From NCBI GenBank assembly GCA_905202605.1, contig CAJKSU010000010.1:1-28779 (forward strand): a DNA stretch of 28,779 bases, in the 5' to 3' direction. Positions 13,951 through 20,919 of this stretch are shown here, piece after piece (within the stretch, counting starts at the first letter, position 1; every line of letters begins with the position of its first letter). Under the pieces are notes generated by a model that was given only the letters and a program-made list of their open reading frames with translations, ran no database searches and was not told the DNA's origin. The translations under genes and the position numbers were made by a program. This DNA comes from an uncultured Eubacteriales bacterium (GTDB taxonomy: Bacteria > Bacillota > Clostridia > Oscillospirales > Oscillospiraceae).

Positions 13951-15606
13951 TCAGGTGGGGACGGCGGCGGAGCCGATGGGGATGATCCTGCCTGTCTTCG
14001 CAGTGACTCGGTGAGAGATAGAGATTACAGTACGGTGTTCGGAAACACGCCGCAGGGCGGTAAGCACCGCCTGTTCCGTCTGGGCATCCAGATTTGCCGT
14101 AATTTCGTCAAGCAGCAGCAGCTTGGGCTGGGCAGCTGCTGCACGGGCAATGGATAGAAGCTGCCACTGGCCCTGAGAAAAAAGTTCTTGAGTGCAGGGG
14201 GTGTCGTAGCCTTGAGGGAGTGCGCGGATGCTTTCATCCAGCCCGGTGAGCTGTGCAGCAGTCTCTGCCTGCTGGCGAGAAATATTCGGGTCAAAGAGGG
14301 TGATCTGATCCAATATCGTGCCAGGAACCATATGGAAGGACTGCTCCGCATAGCCAAAAAGCTTCCGGCGCTGGTCATCGGGAATATCCGTTGCATTCAT
14401 GCCGTCAATGGTCACATGACCGCTGTCCGGCGCATACAGACCCAGCAGCAGTTTGAATATGGTGCTTTTGCCCGCGCCAGTGCGCCCGGAAAGTGTCACC
14501 TGCTCGTCGGGCATCACCTGAAAGCTCAGATGATCCAGCACGTTATGTCCGTCATAACCGAAGGTAACGTCATCCAGCGTGACAAAGGGCTTCTCCGCTG
14601 TCTGAGGGGCAGGGGAGACGGGCTTCTTGGGCGGAAGCTCCGGTTGAGCGAGAAATTCATTGATGCGCCTGACGCCCGCAATGGCGGACTGGATCGTTTG
14701 GATCTCTATTCCAAGACTTTCCACCGGGGTAAATATCTGAGAGATGTAGTTCATCACTGCTACGGCAGTACCGGCGGACATGCCAAAGAGTGTCAGTACC
14801 TGAGCGTTTCCGGAGGCGGAGAGCACCATTACCACCGCAACCACAACGGCGTTGAGAATCAGGATTACCGGAGAGTAGACAGCGTCATAGAAGTTTGTCT
14901 TTTCTACGGCCTGATAGCTCTCGCTGATATAGCGCTCATAGCGCTCCTGCACATAATCCTCTTTGGCCAGACAGTGGATGGTGCGGATGTTATGGAGGGT
15001 CTCCGGGACAAAACTGGAGGCACGGCCTAGAGCTCGCCGGTTTTCCAGTTGGGCAGCGAGCATGTTTTTCTGGACATGTCGAGTGAACCAGAACAGAAAC
15101 GGCAGCAGCACCAGCAGTACGACGGTAAGACCCCGGTTTCGGAACCAGATTACCGCCAAAATGCTGAGGATCCGACAGGCATCAGCAACCATACTGATAA
15201 TTCCGGAGGTAAAGAGGTTTTCCACCGTGTCTACATCGCCCACAAATCGGGATGCCATGGCGCCAGGTTCCTGACGGTTCAAGGCTTCGGTGGTAAGAAC
15301 GGTGAATTTGTCCATCATCCGGCTTCGGAGGGCGTGCGTAATTTTCTGACCGAATACGGTGAGCAGGGCTTCTCGGGAGGATTCCAGCACGCCGGTAAGC
15401 GCCAGCAGAGTGAAATACAATAGTACCGTAGTCCATACAATGGAATTTCCGGCAGTGATGGTATCCACGATCTTACCCAGCACCAGCGGCGGGAACAGAG
15501 AGGTTACTACCGCGCCCACCACTGTGGTCAGAATGCCCATGGTCAAAAGAGCGTGCCGCCGCATGGTCATAAAAACGACGCTTCGAACATGGAATTTAGC
15601 TTTCAT
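13951..15606 (-). CDS. ABC exporter subunit (fused membrane and ATPase domains), consensus-site Walker motifs
   Basis: The 551-residue protein starts at the ATG behind GGAAGGAG. An in-frame upstream extension of 13 codons is not needed. Residues about 1-310 are an ABC_membrane type 1 exporter domain of six spans. The ATPase domain has Walker A GRTGAGKST (374-382), Q-loop Gln432, a degenerate signature FSQGQ (476-480), Walker B LLLLDE with catalytic Glu501, and H-loop His532. The family exports drugs, lipids or peptides. The altered signature with intact Walker B is exactly complementary to the partner gene, which overlaps it by 11 bases, so the two form a heterodimer. The last about 15 residues after the H-loop are short for the family, but the end is still plausible. 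Confidence 0.87.
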   Translation of the reverse strand: MKAKFHVRSVVFMTMRRHALLTMGILTTVVGAVVTSLFPPLVLGKIVDTITAGNSIVWTTVLLYFTLLALTGVLESSREALLTVFGQKITHALRSRMMDKFTVLTTEALNRQEPGAMASRFVGDVDTVENLFTSGIISMVADACRILSILAVIWFRNRGLTVVLLVLLPFLFWFTRHVQKNMLAAQLENRRALGRASSFVPETLHNIRTIHCLAKEDYVQERYERYISESYQAVEKTNFYDAVYSPVILILNAVVVAVVMVLSASGNAQVLTLFGMSAGTAVAVMNYISQIFTPVESLGIEIQTIQSAIAGVRRINEFLAQPELPPKKPVSPAPQTAEKPFVTLDDVTFGYDGHNVLDHLSFQVMPDEQVTLSGRTGAGKSTIFKLLLGLYAPDSGHVTIDGMNATDIPDDQRRKLFGYAEQSFHMVPGTILDQITLFDPNISRQQAETAAQLTGLDESIRALPQGYDTPCTQELFSQGQWQLLSIARAAAAQPKLLLLDEITANLDAQTEQAVLTALRRVSEHRTVISISHRVTAKTGRIIPIGSAAVPT

Positions 15607-17344
15607 GGCCCTGAACTCCTTCCTGCGTGTGATAGAGCTTGGCATATTCCGGGACGGACTGCATCAGAGTTTCATGACTGCCCACGATTTCCTGCTGACC
15701 ATCCATCCAGATTACCTGATCCAACTGGGAAAACAGATAAAGCCTATGGGAAATCAGCAACACAATACTGTCCTGCGTCATAGTTTTAAGATTCGTAAAC
15801 ACCTGTTCCTCCGTAGTGCGATCCAACGCAGAAAACGGGTCGTCCAGAATCAGAATGGGGCGGCGGTGGACAAGGGTGCGCGCCAGCGCAAGACGCTGCT
15901 GCTGACCGCCGGAGAGCCGCAGACCGCCGGTACCTACCATCGTTTGCACGCCTTCCGCCATTTCTTCTACCTCACGATCCAGACAAACTGCTTTCAGATA
16001 AGTCATGATATCCGCATCCGTATCGCCCATAAGAAGATTGTTCTCTATGGTATCCTGAAACAGCTCTGGATCATGTCCCAGATAGCCCACAATAGCGGTT
16101 CGTTGTGCGGCATCTATTTTCTTCAGCTCCAAACCACCAAAGCGAATGCTGCCCGTATAGGCGTATTCGCAAAGGAAGGCCTTGCCCAATGTGGATTTGC
16201 CGCAGGCCACTGGGCCGGTGACGCCGATGATCTGTCCGGGCTGTGCGGAAAAGCTGAGATCATGAATGGTTTCATCAGCGCCGGGATAGGAAAATTTCAG
16301 GTTCTGAACGGACAGCGGCTCCGATTTCTGCGGGGCGGCGGGTGTCTCATACTCCTGCTGCGCCATCAGCGGCTGGATCCGCTGCCAGGACACCCCGGCC
16401 TTATGGACGGCATTAAACAGCTTGGCGGCGCTGGAGGACTTGGTAGCGAGCTTGGTAAAGCAGGCAAGAAACGTTGTAAATGCAGCAACATCCCACTCTT
16501 TCCATCCAATTCCCAACACATTTTTTGTGCCAAACCATAGGATGAAAAGCACGCCGGCCATGGAAATGACCTTATAAAGGGGCGACATGGCGGAATTCCA
16601 TATACCGCTGCGGATGGCGGCCATCTCATACTCTTTAAGATTCTGCTCAAAGCTCTCCTTCCGCACCTGTTCACAGCCGAACACTCGGTAGGGAATGGCG
16701 TTGGATGCTCGATCCAGCGTAGCAGCACTGAGCAGTCCGGTCTGGCGCTTATACGCAGCGCTGGTTTTCTGAATGATCGACTTCATTTTTTCTGCAATCA
16801 CATAGGAGAGGGGTGGAAAGAGCATGCAGAGCAAGCACAGCCGCCAATCATATACCAGCAGCATCACAGCATACGCTGCCAGTGCTACCCCAGTATCAAA
16901 AATTTCTGTGGTGAACTTACGCATACCTTCTGCGCAGTCATCAACATCACTTATAGCCTTGGTAATCAAGTCACCTGCACCGGTTTCCTGTAGTTCAGGC
17001 CTGCTTTTATGTACAAGACTTCGATAGAGGATGCCCTTCATCCGACAACTTACGTTGTTAGCAAAGCGGCGGACATAAAAACGCTTGATATACCGTGCGC
17101 CTTGCACCATGGATACTGCCGCCACATAGCAGCAGACCAGAACCAGCATGCGCTGAAACGTGCTTCGGCCCTGTAGAATATCGATCAGGCAGCCTGTTAT
17201 TTTTCCTTCGAACCACGGCCCCAGCAGCAGCCCCAGATTATAAATCAGGCCGGATATCGTAATCAGCAGCAGGACTTGCCATTCTGCGCGGAAATAGGCG
17301 GTGATTCGATCCGATTGAAAGATAGGTTTCTGCTTCATGAACAT
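15596..17344 (-). CDS. ABC exporter subunit (fused membrane and ATPase domains), degenerate Walker B
   Basis: The 582-residue protein starts at the ATG at 17344 (GAGGAACAGTGA upstream) or at the ATG two codons later (17338), which overlaps the stop of a possible leader peptide. Six spans in residues about 20-310 are followed by an ATPase domain: Walker A GPVACGKST (377-385), the Q-loop position occupied by His424 (YLGHDPELF), a canonical LSGGQQQR (477-484), Walker B ILILDD with Asp502 in place of the catalytic Glu, and H-loop His533. It is the first gene of the exporter operon. Together with the next gene it gives one competent and one degenerate ATP site, as known for TM287/288, BmrCD and LmrCD multidrug exporters. 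Confidence 0.88.
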   Translation of the reverse strand: MFMKQKPIFQSDRITAYFRAEWQVLLLITISGLIYNLGLLLGPWFEGKITGCLIDILQGRSTFQRMLVLVCCYVAAVSMVQGARYIKRFYVRRFANNVSCRMKGILYRSLVHKSRPELQETGAGDLITKAISDVDDCAEGMRKFTTEIFDTGVALAAYAVMLLVYDWRLCLLCMLFPPLSYVIAEKMKSIIQKTSAAYKRQTGLLSAATLDRASNAIPYRVFGCEQVRKESFEQNLKEYEMAAIRSGIWNSAMSPLYKVISMAGVLFILWFGTKNVLGIGWKEWDVAAFTTFLACFTKLATKSSSAAKLFNAVHKAGVSWQRIQPLMAQQEYETPAAPQKSEPLSVQNLKFSYPGADETIHDLSFSAQPGQIIGVTGPVACGKSTLGKAFLCEYAYTGSIRFGGLELKKIDAAQRTAIVGYLGHDPELFQDTIENNLLMGDTDADIMTYLKAVCLDREVEEMAEGVQTMVGTGGLRLSGGQQQRLALARTLVHRRPILILDDPFSALDRTTEEQVFTNLKTMTQDSIVLLISHRLYLFSQLDQVIWMDGQQEIVGSHETLMQSVPEYAKLYHTQEGVQGHES

Positions 17345-17382
17345 TCACTGTTCCTCAGACACCACAGATGATTTGCTTGCAT
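17335..17382 (-). CDS. Possible 15-residue leader peptide of the exporter operon
   Basis: ATG at 17382 is preceded by GAGGAGATGAGAAC, the best ribosome site in this leader, and encodes MQANHLWCLRNSECS. Its TGA overlaps the ATG at 17338 of the exporter gene (TCATGA). It lies about 30 bases downstream of the -10 box. Overlap and ribosome site suggest translational coupling. In Bacillus subtilis the bmrCD exporter is controlled by the leader ORF bmrB, but I see no attenuator hairpin here. No conservation evidence is available. Confidence 0.35.
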   Translation of the reverse strand: MQANHLWCLRNSECS

Positions 17383-17413
17383 GTTCTCATCTCCTCAACA
17401 ATTCTCTGGATAG

Positions 17414-17442
17414 ATGATAGTACAACTAAATGCGAATGTCAA
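17414..17442 (-). promoter_or_regulatory. Sigma-A promoter for the ABC exporter operon
   Basis: On the minus strand, a perfect TTGACA (17437-17442), a 17-base spacer and TATCAT (17414-17419). Confidence 0.85.
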
Positions 17443-17479
17443 CAAGAAAACACGGCGTGCATAATGCATACCGTGTTTT
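17443..17479 (-). terminator. Terminator after the PII-like gene
   Basis: AAAACACGG (17447-17455) pairs with CCGTGTTTT (17471-17479), with an inner TGCA/TGCA helix. On the minus strand it ends in GTGTTTTCTTGTTG. The exporter promoter starts right behind it. Confidence 0.75.
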
Positions 17480-17519
17480 GGGGTGTAGAGAAACGTTATG
17501 GATTTGGCTTTCGCAAAAA

Positions 17520-18200
17520 TCAGTCCAGTTTTGCCGTATAATCCACCGGAAGACCGATGACAATGGCCTGAGGGGAGGAGCGCAGGCCGTGGAGACGATT
17601 GATCTCCTCCATAATATTCTTCCGGTGCTGCTCTGATGCAACAATAGCAAGGATCTCCTTTTCCTCCTGAAGCATGATTCCGGACACCTTTTCTATGGTA
17701 CGGCTGCCAACCCAGCGTCCACGAATTACCGTGCCGCCCCGTGCGCCGCATTCCCGCGCTGTATCCATGACCGCATCAGTGTAGCCCTGATTGACTGCTA
17801 CTAAAATCAGTCCGTGCCGTGCCTCATGCTCCATATGATAATCTCCTTTCTCGGAATCCGGGGCTTCCAATTGACTGATACAGGCCGCATATAGGGCGCC
17901 AAGACCGGATAGATTGACGCTGCAGGCGATGCCTTTGATGTTGAGACTGGGACGGTCAGTGCTTCTGAGGTATCCCATCAGTTGGCGCACCGTATCTCTG
18001 GGGGCAACGCTGATAATGATATCCCGCTCACTGGTGCCGAAGCCCAGAGTATCCAGCAGGTGAGAAGCGGCGGTACCGTGGCCATAGCACTGGATGTGCT
18101 GGCTGATATGATAGGCTTCATATTCCCGCATCAGGCGCCGTCCGGTTCCGCGCTCTACAACGGACAGCATCAGCTGCATGGGGGAAATTACTGTACTCAT
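17520..18200 (-). CDS. Double PII-like (P-II family) regulator, partner of the DUF1538 protein
   Basis: The 226-residue product appears to hold two PII/ferredoxin-like halves. The first, residues about 8-110, contains LMLSVVERGTGRRLMREYEA and IIISVAPRDTVRQLMGYL. The second, about 128-222, contains GLILVAVNQGYTDAVMDTARECGARGGTVIRGRW, then EKEILAIVASEQHRKNIMEEI and IGLPVDY. The second half keeps the GGTVIRGR-type loop start and the beta-alpha-beta pattern of P-II proteins but not the GlnB uridylylation Tyr motif that I can identify. Its start overlaps the end of the DUF1538 gene by 4 bases, so they are made together. By analogy with GlnK-AmtB it may sit on the membrane protein and gate it in response to a nucleotide or metabolite. 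The effector is unknown. Confidence 0.75.
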   Translation of the reverse strand: MSTVISPMQLMLSVVERGTGRRLMREYEAYHISQHIQCYGHGTAASHLLDTLGFGTSERDIIISVAPRDTVRQLMGYLRSTDRPSLNIKGIACSVNLSGLGALYAACISQLEAPDSEKGDYHMEHEARHGLILVAVNQGYTDAVMDTARECGARGGTVIRGRWVGSRTIEKVSGIMLQEEKEILAIVASEQHRKNIMEEINRLHGLRSSPQAIVIGLPVDYTAKLD

Positions 18201-19738
18201 TCAGACACCTCCCAGTAAACTACGCCGTTCTCCAGTTCCTGCAGCGCTTCCCGCAGGGAATGCTCCATGGCCAATGCGCTTTTTTTCTCACGAATCCGCC
18301 CAGCCAGCCCCAGCAGCTGGATGGTGCAGAGGGGCGTCATTGCCACCATCGCCACAATGCCGAAGGCATCGGTCAGTACGTCGCCGTTCAGCGCTTCACA
18401 GGCGCCCATGGCAAGGGGCAGAAGAAATGTGGTGGTCATGGGGCCGGAGGCCACGCCGCCGGAGTCAAAGGCCACGCCGGTAAACAGCTGAGGGACGAAA
18501 AATGTCAGCCCCAGAGAAATGGCATAGCCCGGAAGCAAAAACCATAGCAGAGGGATTCCTATCAGAATCCGCAGCATGGACAGCCCTACAGAGAGCGCAA
18601 TGCCGATAGACAGGGCGTGATAGAGGGATTTCTGTGTGATAGAGCCGGAGGTAATTTCCTCAACCTGCCGTGCCAACACACCAACCGCCGGCTCCGCCCG
18701 GACGATAAAATAGCCCACCAGAGCACCAATGGGGATCAGCATCCACTTCATCCCGCTGGAGGCCAGCGCTGCGCCGATGGTTGCGCCTGCGGGCATAAAG
18801 CCCACGTTTACCCCCACAAGGAACAGTACCAGCCCCACATAGGTGTAGAACAGTCCAATGAGAATTTTCCCCAGCTGATGCCGATGAAACCGCCGGAACA
18901 GAAGCTGGAACAGCGCAAAAATCACAATGATAGGGAATATTGCCAGCGCCACCTCCAGAATATAGTCCGGCAGCTCCGCTGTGAAGATCAGTGCTGCATC
19001 TTTGGTGGTCTCCAGCGCCGGAATAGTAACCGGAGTATAGGATGCACCCAACTCCGGCATGACGATACCCAGCACCAGCACGGAGAGGATCGGCCCGATG
19101 GAGCACATGGCCACCAGACCAAAGGAATCGCTGCTGGAATCTCGGTCACTTCGGATGGCAGCCATGCCGATGCCCAGCGCCATGATAAACGGTACGGTGA
19201 TTGGCCCGGTGGTGACGCCGCCGGAATCAAAAGCCGCTGGGATGAAATAGTCAGGTGCGAACCATGCCAGAGCAAAAATAACGATATAAAAGAAAACCAT
19301 CGTATAGGACAGGGGAATTTTGCATAAGATTCTTACCTGACTGAGCACCAGAAACAGGCCAACGCCCAAGGCTACAGACAGAATCAGCAGCAGGTTTGGC
19401 ACATTAGGCAGTTGCTCTGCCAGCACTTGTAGATCAGGCTCCGCCACGGTGACAACGATGCCGAGAATAAAGCAGACCATCAGTGGCAGCCATATTTTTC
19501 TGGCACGGCTGATTTCTACACCGATGCCGTCACCCATTGGAATCATGGACATGTCCACGCCCAAAGTAAACAGCCCCATGCCAAGCACCAGAAGCAATGC
19601 GCCGAAAAGAAACAGAACCAGCGTTCCAGGGGTCAGAGGCGCTATGGTTATGGAAAGGGCAAGCACGATTGCGGTAATGGGCAGCGTGGAATGCAGAGAT
19701 TCTTTGATTTTTTCCAGTAGCTGTTCATTATGCTGCAA
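18197..19738 (-). CDS. DUF1538 polytopic membrane protein with internal duplication
   Basis: The 513-residue protein starts at a TTG (19738) preceded by GAAAGGAG six bases upstream. No in-frame ATG has a better site. It is a multi-span protein of DUF1538 (PF07556). The sequence is a clear tandem duplication with a period of about 250 residues: GVDMSMIPMG (60-69) and GVNVGFMPAG (309-318); AEPDLQVLAEQ and AEPAVGVLARQ; FDSGGVTTGP (170-179) and FDSGGVASGP (424-433); FGLVAMCSIGP and FGIVAMVAMTP. The two FDSGG loops, one per half, look like substrate- or ion-binding re-entrant elements of a pseudo-two-fold transporter. The cytosolic C-tail is acidic and basic mixed and probably meets the PII-like partner. 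The substrate is unknown. Confidence 0.85.
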   Translation of the reverse strand: MQHNEQLLEKIKESLHSTLPITAIVLALSITIAPLTPGTLVLFLFGALLLVLGMGLFTLGVDMSMIPMGDGIGVEISRARKIWLPLMVCFILGIVVTVAEPDLQVLAEQLPNVPNLLLILSVALGVGLFLVLSQVRILCKIPLSYTMVFFYIVIFALAWFAPDYFIPAAFDSGGVTTGPITVPFIMALGIGMAAIRSDRDSSSDSFGLVAMCSIGPILSVLVLGIVMPELGASYTPVTIPALETTKDAALIFTAELPDYILEVALAIFPIIVIFALFQLLFRRFHRHQLGKILIGLFYTYVGLVLFLVGVNVGFMPAGATIGAALASSGMKWMLIPIGALVGYFIVRAEPAVGVLARQVEEITSGSITQKSLYHALSIGIALSVGLSMLRILIGIPLLWFLLPGYAISLGLTFFVPQLFTGVAFDSGGVASGPMTTTFLLPLAMGACEALNGDVLTDAFGIVAMVAMTPLCTIQLLGLAGRIREKKSALAMEHSLREALQELENGVVYWEVSE

Positions 19739-19782
19739 GAGAAACTCCTTTCATGCGGGAAATTAGAAAACGTATTGATTCA

Positions 19783-19811
19783 ATTATAACATGAAAACGT
19801 CCAAATTCCAA
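19783..19811 (-). promoter_or_regulatory. Sigma-A promoter for the DUF1538-PII operon
   Basis: On the minus strand, TTGGAA (19806-19811), a 17-base spacer and TATAAT (19783-19788). The -35 lies inside the left arm of the terminator hairpin at 19798-19824. Confidence 0.72.
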
Positions 19812-19824
19812 TGGAATTTGGACG
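19794..19824 (-). terminator. Second terminator downstream of the thioesterase gene
   Basis: A perfect 13-bp inverted repeat CGTCCAAATTCCA / TGGAATTTGGACG is followed on the minus strand by TTTTCATG. It also carries the -35 of the next operon. Confidence 0.72.
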
Positions 19825-19854
19825 AAAAATGAATATCTTTCAGATAAGCAATGC

Positions 19855-19897
19855 AAAAATTCATCCGCTATGATATATAAGAATCATAGCGGATGAA
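19855..19897 (-). terminator. Rho-independent terminator of the thioesterase gene
   Basis: A perfect 15-bp stem (19860-19874 with 19883-19897, arm TTCATCCGCTATGAT) starts two bases past the stop and is followed by TTTTTGC on the minus strand. Confidence 0.9.
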
Positions 19898-19899
19898 GC

Positions 19900-20646
19900 T
19901 TACAGTCCTTCGGTGGAGCTCATGCGGATCTTGCAGTCAAAGCGGTCAGTCTGATCAGGGCCGACGCCGTGAATGTAGATCGCGCCGTCCTCCTTGCCGC
20001 GAAGGATATTCAACTGCTCTCCGGCATAGCATTCTCCTACATAGCTCATGGTGATTTCCTGAAGAAATACGCCATAGGGACGCTGATCCAGTTGGGCAGC
20101 GTCGCATGCAAGATCTACATATCGGATATTGCTGATATGCCCGTTGATGTCCGTGTCGGAATAATAGAGCTTCCGTTGGTCGTGGAGCTCCATATTGTCA
20201 GGGAAAGCGATTCGTGACAGTCTGATGGATTTTGCTCCCTCCGGCTCCTCCACAGGAAGCTCCGAGACACTTTCCAGCAGATATGGACGCTTGGTTTTGC
20301 GGTTTGCCAGCACCCAAATGGTAGAGGCCTCGCCTACATGCTGGTCACCCACATAGAAGTCGCAGTCCCAATACACTCTAGTTCCAACCGGACGGCGAAC
20401 TGTTGCAACACAGTGGACGGTTTCCCCCCAGATGATCGGCCGGTTCAAATGCACATAAATCCGCAGAACCATCCAGTAACAGTTATATTTTGCAAGCACA
20501 TCATCACGATCCGCCCCAAGGGATTTGGCGTGGGAAGTGATGGCCTTTTGAAGCAGAACAAACAGAGAGGAGGGGCGATATTCATAGGCCGCATCCGTAT
20601 CCGTGGAGGATACCAAATAGTCAAGGCTGTAATGCCATTTATCCAT
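19900..20646 (-). CDS. Acyl-[acyl-carrier-protein] thioesterase (FatA/FatB-like)
   Basis: The 248-residue protein has the double hot-dog fold pattern of bacterial acyl-ACP thioesterases (PF01643), which release fatty acids from acyl carrier protein in the cytosol. The N-terminal half has the helix-lining WHYSLDYLVSSTDTDAAYEYRPS and the WMVLRIYVHLNRPIIWGE strand. The second half carries YYSDTDINGHISNIRYVDL, with the conserved Asp, Asn-x-His and Asn positions of the active site, and a YVGECYAGEQL strand near the end. Length is normal for bacterial members. It is monocistronic. No strong Shine-Dalgarno precedes the ATG, and the promoter candidate is weak, so low expression is likely. Chain-length preference cannot be told from sequence. 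Confidence 0.85.
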   Translation of the reverse strand: MDKWHYSLDYLVSSTDTDAAYEYRPSSLFVLLQKAITSHAKSLGADRDDVLAKYNCYWMVLRIYVHLNRPIIWGETVHCVATVRRPVGTRVYWDCDFYVGDQHVGEASTIWVLANRKTKRPYLLESVSELPVEEPEGAKSIRLSRIAFPDNMELHDQRKLYYSDTDINGHISNIRYVDLACDAAQLDQRPYGVFLQEITMSYVGECYAGEQLNILRGKEDGAIYIHGVGPDQTDRFDCKIRMSSTEGL

Positions 20647-20715
20647 AATATAAAACCGTCACTTTCTAAGAAACTATCGAACATCAGTTTCCTTTATCAA
20701 TTATTTTCTTACACT

Positions 20716-20744
20716 AGTATAGCAAATTGGATACGAAATATAAA
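20716..20744 (-). promoter_or_regulatory. Weak promoter candidate for the thioesterase gene
   Basis: On the minus strand, TTTATA (20739-20744), a 17-base spacer and TATACT (20716-20721). The -35 is poor. Confidence 0.35.
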
Positions 20745-20758
20745 TGGCTGATTTCCAC

Positions 20759-20793
20759 AAAAAAACACCGGGAAAAGGGCGGGCTTTCCCCGG
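20759..20793 (-). terminator. Distal terminator downstream of the tannase gene
   Basis: CCGGGAAAAG (20768-20777) pairs with CTTTCCCCGG (20784-20793, one G-U pair). On the minus strand it is followed by TGTTTTTTT. It stands about 70 bases beyond the first tannase terminator. Confidence 0.75.
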
Positions 20794-20860
20794 AACGCTG
20801 AAAAGGATGCAAGGAAACGCAGAATTCCCGGAGCATGCAAAATGAGGGGCGGGAATGACG

Positions 20861-20901
20861 AAAAAAGTCTGCCGCACTATGCAAACGCAAGTGCAGCAGA
20901 C
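20861..20901 (-). terminator. Rho-independent terminator of the tannase gene
   Basis: GTCTGC (20867-20872) pairs with GCAGAC (20896-20901), with an inner GCAC/GTGC helix. The minus strand continues into TTTTTTCG. Confidence 0.85.
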
Positions 20902-20919
20902 CATTTCATGTTTTATTCT

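Noticed and set aside
18197..19738. AmtB ammonium channel, because of the PII-like neighbour
   Set aside because: Sequence shows the DUF1538 duplication with FDSGG loops and none of the AmtB signature regions.
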